64,000 nt of DNA from DASUNQ01 sp035536455 (lineage in GTDB: Bacteria; Acidobacteriota; Thermoanaerobaculia; Multivoradales; UBA5704): NCBI GenBank assembly GCA_035536455.1, contig DATLOC010000031.1, forward strand, positions 1-64,000, in the 5' to 3' direction. How positions within the stretch are numbered: the stretch's first letter is position 1; each line of letters starts with the position of its first letter. Positions 60,051-64,000 of the stretch are shown piece after piece. The notes under the pieces are model-generated. The model worked only from the letters and a program-made list of their open reading frames with translations. It ran no database searches and was not told the origin of the DNA. Made by a program: the position numbers and the translations under genes.

Positions 60051-62927
60051 CTACCGCTGAACCGGCGGCTCTGCCGGGAGATCTCCGATGAGCTGCACTC
60101 CAGCCCAGTCGCAGCACGGCGCGGATGGCCCTGCGAGATAGGCAAGCTGCGCTCGCCGCAGTGCCTCGGCAGGAGAGTGGCCGTCGAGGAGGAAGCGGTG
60201 GAAATCGGTCATCAGCTCCGGGAGGAGCTGGTCGTCGACGTCCCACAACGTGCCGAGTGTGGCCGGCACGCCGCGCGTCGCGAAGGTCCTGGCAAGGCCG
60301 AGTAGACCGCCGGAACGCGACGGCTTGAGCCCGAGGGTCGAGCAGCCGGAGAGAACGACCAGCTGCAGGTCGCTGGCGGGGGGCAGGATCTCCTCGGCGC
60401 TCGCGAGGCCGGTGCTCTCCGTGCCCGCGTCGGCCGCCAGGAGGACCGCGCTGTCGAAGGGGCCGCGCCCCGCGGTGGCGTGGGAGGCGACATGGAGCAC
60501 TTCGGCAGAGACCACGGCGTGCCGAACCTCTTCGGCGGTCGCCGTCTCTCCTATCAACAGGCGAGCCCCTCTCCCGTAGACGGCGGCGACCTGTTCGGCT
60601 TCGCGCGCGGCGGCGGGAAGGCGGGCGAGCGGGAGGCGGCGGCGGTCGAAGGCAGGGTCTCCTACGGCAATCACGGTCCAGTCCTTCCTGCGCGGGCTCG
60701 TGGAGCTTCCTGCGCGCTCGCTTGCGGCCGCGAGGCTGGTCTGGAAGGAAATCGCCCGCCGTTCAATCAAGGGGGCGCCGGTCTCGGGGTTGCGCAGGGC
60801 GGCGAAAGGCACGCGCTGGAGGATGCCGTCGGGAACAACGACCAAGGGGCGGCCAGGAGGCACACCTTCGAGCGCGTCTGCCAGCAGGGCTTGGTACAAA
60901 TGAGCGAGCGCGTCCGGCCGGGTCCTCCCGGACGCGGCCGAGTCGACGACGGCCTTGGCCAGCACCTCGATGCGCGGCGCCTCGTCCCAGCCCCAACGGA
61001 CCCGCGTCCCGTCCACGCGCCACCAGACGAAGGTCTGCGGCGTCATGCCGAACACCACGATGACAGGGCCCTCTCCGGTGAGACCCCCGCTGTCCGCGTT
61101 GGTAAGCGAGAGGCGCGCAAGGGGTGCCTGCTCTCTCGTGTTGGCGGCGGCACTTCGCCGGGCCGCCTCCAGCAACTCGAGAGCGCGCAGCGGTTCGTTT
61201 GCGGCGACCGCTGCATCGATGGCGTCGTCGAAAATGTCTTGCACCGAGTCCAGATGACGGATGCCGAACTCGTCCGAGTGGATGCCCGTCTGCAGCTGCT
61301 TGATCAGCTCGATTGCACCATCGAGCGTGTGCCGCGCGGCAGCGAAATCGCGGGCCCGGCGCTCACTCGTCGCTTTCTCCCGCAGCGCCTGCAGCCGCAG
61401 GTAGAGATCCCCCTTCGCGCCAAAGAAGTCGAGCGTTGCCAGGAACGTCTTCGGGGCGCCGGTCTCGGAAATCACGTTGTGGTTAGCCTGTGGAACCTCG
61501 TTGGCTTCCACCAGGAAGGCCTCGGCGACCGAACGGGCCCCGCGCCCCTGCGCGGCAGCATTCCCGGCGATCAGACCGCTGTGGAGGTACCGGTGGCGGC
61601 TGGGGAGCGCTTGCAGCGCACGGACGGCCAGGATTCTGGGCGTCCATGCTTCACGCTCGAAGCCCAGATGGGCGAGCGTCTCCGCACGCAGCGACTGCAT
61701 CGACGCGGCCGTGATCGAAGACCCGCCGCGTCGGAGCTCGTCTTCCGCCCGAGCGATGCGGTCGTAGGCGGTCTGAAGCCTTCCCGTACGCGCCGCCGCG
61801 AGGCCCCAGGCCCAGAGCACCCTCCCCTTGAGATATCGAGACCGCGCGAGCTCCGGGTCCTTGGCGAGAATCGCGAGCCGGTCCTCCGCAGCCCGGGAGC
61901 GGCCGTCGGACAGGTCGAGTCGGGCAAGCCAGAGATCGGTCCAGGGAGCAAGGCAGCTGCGACGGTCCCACAAAGGTTGGCGGGCTCGCAGGAGCTCGCC
62001 CCGGGCCTCCTCGTGGCGCTCGTCGTCGAGGAGAACACGCCCACGGACGCAAGCGACAATGGCGTTCAGGTGCTCCGCGTCGCTCGGCGCATTGATCTCA
62101 TTGACGAGCCGGCGGATCATCGGGTCGCCCGTTCGGGTGTGCAGCTCCTCGCCACGCCGCGCCATCGCAGCGCTCAGCGCCGCCGCCCTCGCACCCTGCT
62201 CGCGAGCCTTCAACCAACTCGGGAGAAGTGTTCCGATGGCATACGAGATGACGCTGTCGGCGGAAGAGTCCGCCACGGGCCTTCCAGCCTTGCATGGCAG
62301 GAGAGAGAGGCGCTCGGCGGCCTCCTGGGCCCAGGCGGAGTCCGGCTCCCGCGCGAGGTATTGACGCCAAGTCCTTGCCGCGACCCGGCACAGCCCGAGA
62401 TCCGCCGCGATGATGGCGCGGTTGAAGAGGCCCGCGAGTGAGGAGGGGTCCTCGGTGAGCGCCGCCTCCGTGTGCTCGAACGCCGTGAGCAGGTAGGCCG
62501 CATCCCCTGAGGCCAGGGCGAGCGCGTGGTCCAGCGCGCCCGCTGCGAGATTGCGCTCCGAAGAGGTCCAGTCCTTCGCCCGAATCTCGAGCCGTCGGCG
62601 CGCCGCCAGGAGATCCTCGGTTGTGGTCGACAGTGCCACGGCTGCCGCCAGCGAGCGGCTGGAATCCTGCTCACGGGCGACGAAGAGGAGGCGTGTCGTC
62701 TCCTCCGGCGTGCGAAGAGAGCCGCAATTCGCCGGCTTCAGACCGCCGGTCGGCGGCTCGAGCACGCAGGGTCGGAATGCGATTTGCCGTCCCAGCCGGG
62801 CCGGGGTGCTTCGCGGCCGGTCGGCGGCGAAGTGTGCAAGCTCCCTCAGCCGACAGCCTCCATGGACGACAGCGCAAGCCACGGCAAGAAACGCAGCCGC
62901 GCGCCTCCACGAGGCACTTTCGCTCAT
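60051..62927 (-). CDS. CHAT-domain caspase-like protease with helical repeats
   Basis: 958 aa from the ATG at 62927. The N-terminal hydrophobic stretch (AAAFLAVACAVVHGGC) is a signal sequence or weak lipobox, suggesting export. Residues about 90-620 form TPR-like helical repeats. The C-terminal CHAT domain (about 640-955) has the catalytic His816 (HVASHATAG) and Cys862 (LSGCSTLGL), the dyad of separase/caspase-like proteases. Adjacent genes give no substrate. TAGGAT lies 6 nt before the start. Confidence 0.8.
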   Translation of the reverse strand: MSESASWRRAAAFLAVACAVVHGGCRLRELAHFAADRPRSTPARLGRQIAFRPCVLEPPTGGLKPANCGSLRTPEETTRLLFVAREQDSSRSLAAAVALSTTTEDLLAARRRLEIRAKDWTSSERNLAAGALDHALALASGDAAYLLTAFEHTEAALTEDPSSLAGLFNRAIIAADLGLCRVAARTWRQYLAREPDSAWAQEAAERLSLLPCKAGRPVADSSADSVISYAIGTLLPSWLKAREQGARAAALSAAMARRGEELHTRTGDPMIRRLVNEINAPSDAEHLNAIVACVRGRVLLDDERHEEARGELLRARQPLWDRRSCLAPWTDLWLARLDLSDGRSRAAEDRLAILAKDPELARSRYLKGRVLWAWGLAAARTGRLQTAYDRIARAEDELRRGGSSITAASMQSLRAETLAHLGFEREAWTPRILAVRALQALPSRHRYLHSGLIAGNAAAQGRGARSVAEAFLVEANEVPQANHNVISETGAPKTFLATLDFFGAKGDLYLRLQALREKATSERRARDFAAARHTLDGAIELIKQLQTGIHSDEFGIRHLDSVQDIFDDAIDAAVAANEPLRALELLEAARRSAAANTREQAPLARLSLTNADSGGLTGEGPVIVVFGMTPQTFVWWRVDGTRVRWGWDEAPRIEVLAKAVVDSAASGRTRPDALAHLYQALLADALEGVPPGRPLVVVPDGILQRVPFAALRNPETGAPLIERRAISFQTSLAAASERAGSSTSPRRKDWTVIAVGDPAFDRRRLPLARLPAAAREAEQVAAVYGRGARLLIGETATAEEVRHAVVSAEVLHVASHATAGRGPFDSAVLLAADAGTESTGLASAEEILPPASDLQLVVLSGCSTLGLKPSRSGGLLGLARTFATRGVPATLGTLWDVDDQLLPELMTDFHRFLLDGHSPAEALRRAQLAYLAGPSAPCCDWAGVQLIGDLPAEPPVQR

Positions 62928-62933
62928 AAGACG

Positions 62934-62939
62934 ATCCTA
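62934..62939 (-). promoter_or_regulatory. -10 box of the CHAT gene
   Basis: TAGGAT on the minus strand, 6 nt before the ATG at 62927; predicted leaderless. The rightward hyuB promoter must lie in the same short divergent gap. Confidence 0.4.
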
Positions 62940-63010
62940 TGTCCTGTCCGCTCGGTGCCGTTCGTTAGAGTGTGGACCGAAGGTGCGGCACCGGCGATTG
63001 GTGCCTTGCG

Positions 63011-64000
63011 ATGCGCTCCGCCCCCGACACCGTCCAGCTTGAGCTCTTCACCAACCGCTTCGCGGCGGTGGCGCGGGAGATGGGGGAGCGGCTGCGGCGC
63101 ACCGCCGTCTCGACCAACGTCAAGGAGCGGCTGGACTTCTCCTGCGCGCTGCTCGACCCGGACGGGCGGCTGGTGGTCAACGCGCCGCACATCCCCGTAC
63201 ATCTCGGGGCGCTCGGGCTCTGCGTGCGGCGGGTGCGCGAGACGCTGCCGCTCGGGCCCGGCGACGTCGCGGTCACCAACCACCCGGCCTTCGGCGGCTC
63301 CCACCTGCCCGACGTGACGCTGGTGACGCCGGTCTTCCTGCCGGCGGACGGGTCGCTCCTGGGCTACGTCGCCAGCCGCGCCCACCATGCCGAGATCGGC
63401 GGCAGCCGCCCCGGCTCGATGCCGCCGGACGCCCGCTGCCTGGCGGAGGAGGGGGTGGTCATCCCGCCGGTCCACCTGGTGCGCGCCGGCGAGCCGCGCT
63501 GGGAGGCGATGCGGCGGCACCTCCTGGCGCCGCCCTTTCCGTCGCGCGCCGTCGAGGAGAACCTCGCCGACCTGCGCGCCGCCCTCGCCGCCAACCGGCG
63601 CGGCGCCGAGGTGCTCTTGGCGCTCGCCCGCGAGCACGGCCCGGCGACCCTCCGCCGCTTCATGGCGGCGCTGGAGGAGCGGGCGGCGGAGCGGGTGCGC
63701 GCGGCGCTCGCCGGGCTGCCGCGCGGCGTGCTCGAAGCCGAGGAGCGGCTCGACGACGGCTCGCCGATCCGGGTGCGGATCGCGCTCGGCGATAGCACGG
63801 CGGGCACCGCGGTGATCGACCTCGCCGGCTCGGCCGGCGTCCATCCGGGGAACCTGAACGCGCCGCCGGCGGTGGTGCGCAGCGCAGTCCTCTACGTCCT
63901 GCGACTCCTGATCGACGAGCCGCTGCCGCTCAACGAGGGGCTGCTGGCGCCGGTCGAGCTGCGGGCGCCGCCCGGCATCTTCGACCCGCCGTTTCCGGAG
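63011..64000 (+). CDS. hyuB: Hydantoinase/oxoprolinase subunit B (HyuB), 3' end missing
   Basis: 330 codons from the ATG at 63011, open to the window end; a full family member is usually 500-600 aa. Motifs VQLELFTNRFAAVAREMGE, TNVKERLDFSCALLDPDG, HIPVHLGA, NHPAFGGSHLPDV and HHAEIGGSRPGSMPP are typical of HyuB. It should pair with the hyuA product at 55448. It is divergent from the CHAT gene with 83 bp between them. A good Shine-Dalgarno is not obvious. Confidence 0.88.
   Translation, partial: MRSAPDTVQLELFTNRFAAVAREMGERLRRTAVSTNVKERLDFSCALLDPDGRLVVNAPHIPVHLGALGLCVRRVRETLPLGPGDVAVTNHPAFGGSHLPDVTLVTPVFLPADGSLLGYVASRAHHAEIGGSRPGSMPPDARCLAEEGVVIPPVHLVRAGEPRWEAMRRHLLAPPFPSRAVEENLADLRAALAANRRGAEVLLALAREHGPATLRRFMAALEERAAERVRAALAGLPRGVLEAEERLDDGSPIRVRIALGDSTAGTAVIDLAGSAGVHPGNLNAPPAVVRSAVLYVLRLLIDEPLPLNEGLLAPVELRAPPGIFDPPFPE

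Noticed and set aside
60051..62927. Type III-E CRISPR or gasdermin-like defence with the CHAT gene
   Set aside because: No Cas or gasdermin-like gene lies beside it, and the N terminus suggests export.

Overview
The window is very G+C-rich DNA with tightly packed genes on both strands, many 1-4 bp start/stop overlaps, and G/C at most third codon positions. The best taxonomic clue is a MacB/FtsX-type permease without an ATPase, co-transcribed with a PadR regulator. This is the acidobacterial duplicated orphan permease (ADOP) arrangement. Together with TPR/zinc-finger proteins, a CHAT protease-like lipoprotein and a zinc-type TonB receptor, it points to Acidobacteriota, possibly Thermoanaerobaculia. 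This is inference; there is no rRNA gene in the window, and I saw no tRNA gene or CRISPR array.

Layout. 0-7.8 kb: signalling and membrane stress (NtrY-like kinase, ADOP permease plus PadR, hybrid kinase). 7.8-14.2 kb: housekeeping (ssb, dtd, an M50 protease, an IHF/HU protein, a sugar-nucleotide epimerase, thyA-folA-GerMN operon, ferritin-like protein, RHH regulator plus small membrane protein). 14.2-24.3 kb: an accessory island. It holds two full and one broken copy of a Cys-rich secreted protein, a doxX remnant, a frameshifted PD-(D/E)XK gene, a low-G+C type ISP-like restriction-modification enzyme, a TIGR02594-type peptidase, a PCD-like protein, a 21-bp tandem repeat and three small genes with strong Shine-Dalgarno sites. 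24.3-27.6 kb: two divergent zinc-finger/TPR genes around a small secreted peptide. 27.7-34 kb: envelope genes (a sigma54-type promoter driving an outer-membrane barrel and a TlpA-like thioredoxin, a ZnuD-like zinc receptor, DUF1579 and cupin proteins). 34-43.5 kb: metabolism and transport (aminotransferase, APC permease, beta-lactamase-like hydrolase, Zn/Cd P-type ATPase, saccharopine-dehydrogenase-like protein, PhzF protein). 43.5-55.4 kb: metzincin protease, rimO, ribF, thioredoxin, a split M24 peptidase, sulfotransferase-like protein plus class IV aminotransferase, HerA-like ATPase, DUF4126 protein, TPR lipoprotein. 55.4-64 kb: a hydantoinase/oxoprolinase A gene and, 5.3 kb further on, the B gene (cut by the window end), with an unknown gene, an epoxide hydrolase and a CHAT gene between them.

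Regulation. Several genes have a TANNNT -10 box only 6-7 nt before the start codon, predicting leaderless mRNAs; in three cases a matching -35 is present. The accessory genes instead use strong AGGAGG-type ribosome sites. The PadR promoter carries an inverted repeat between -35 and -10, suggesting autoregulation. One promoter at 27.8 kb fits the sigma54 -24/-12 pattern, with an upstream inverted repeat placed where an activator would bind.

Work was by eye only. Family names rest on motifs and overall resemblance, and no similarity search was run.
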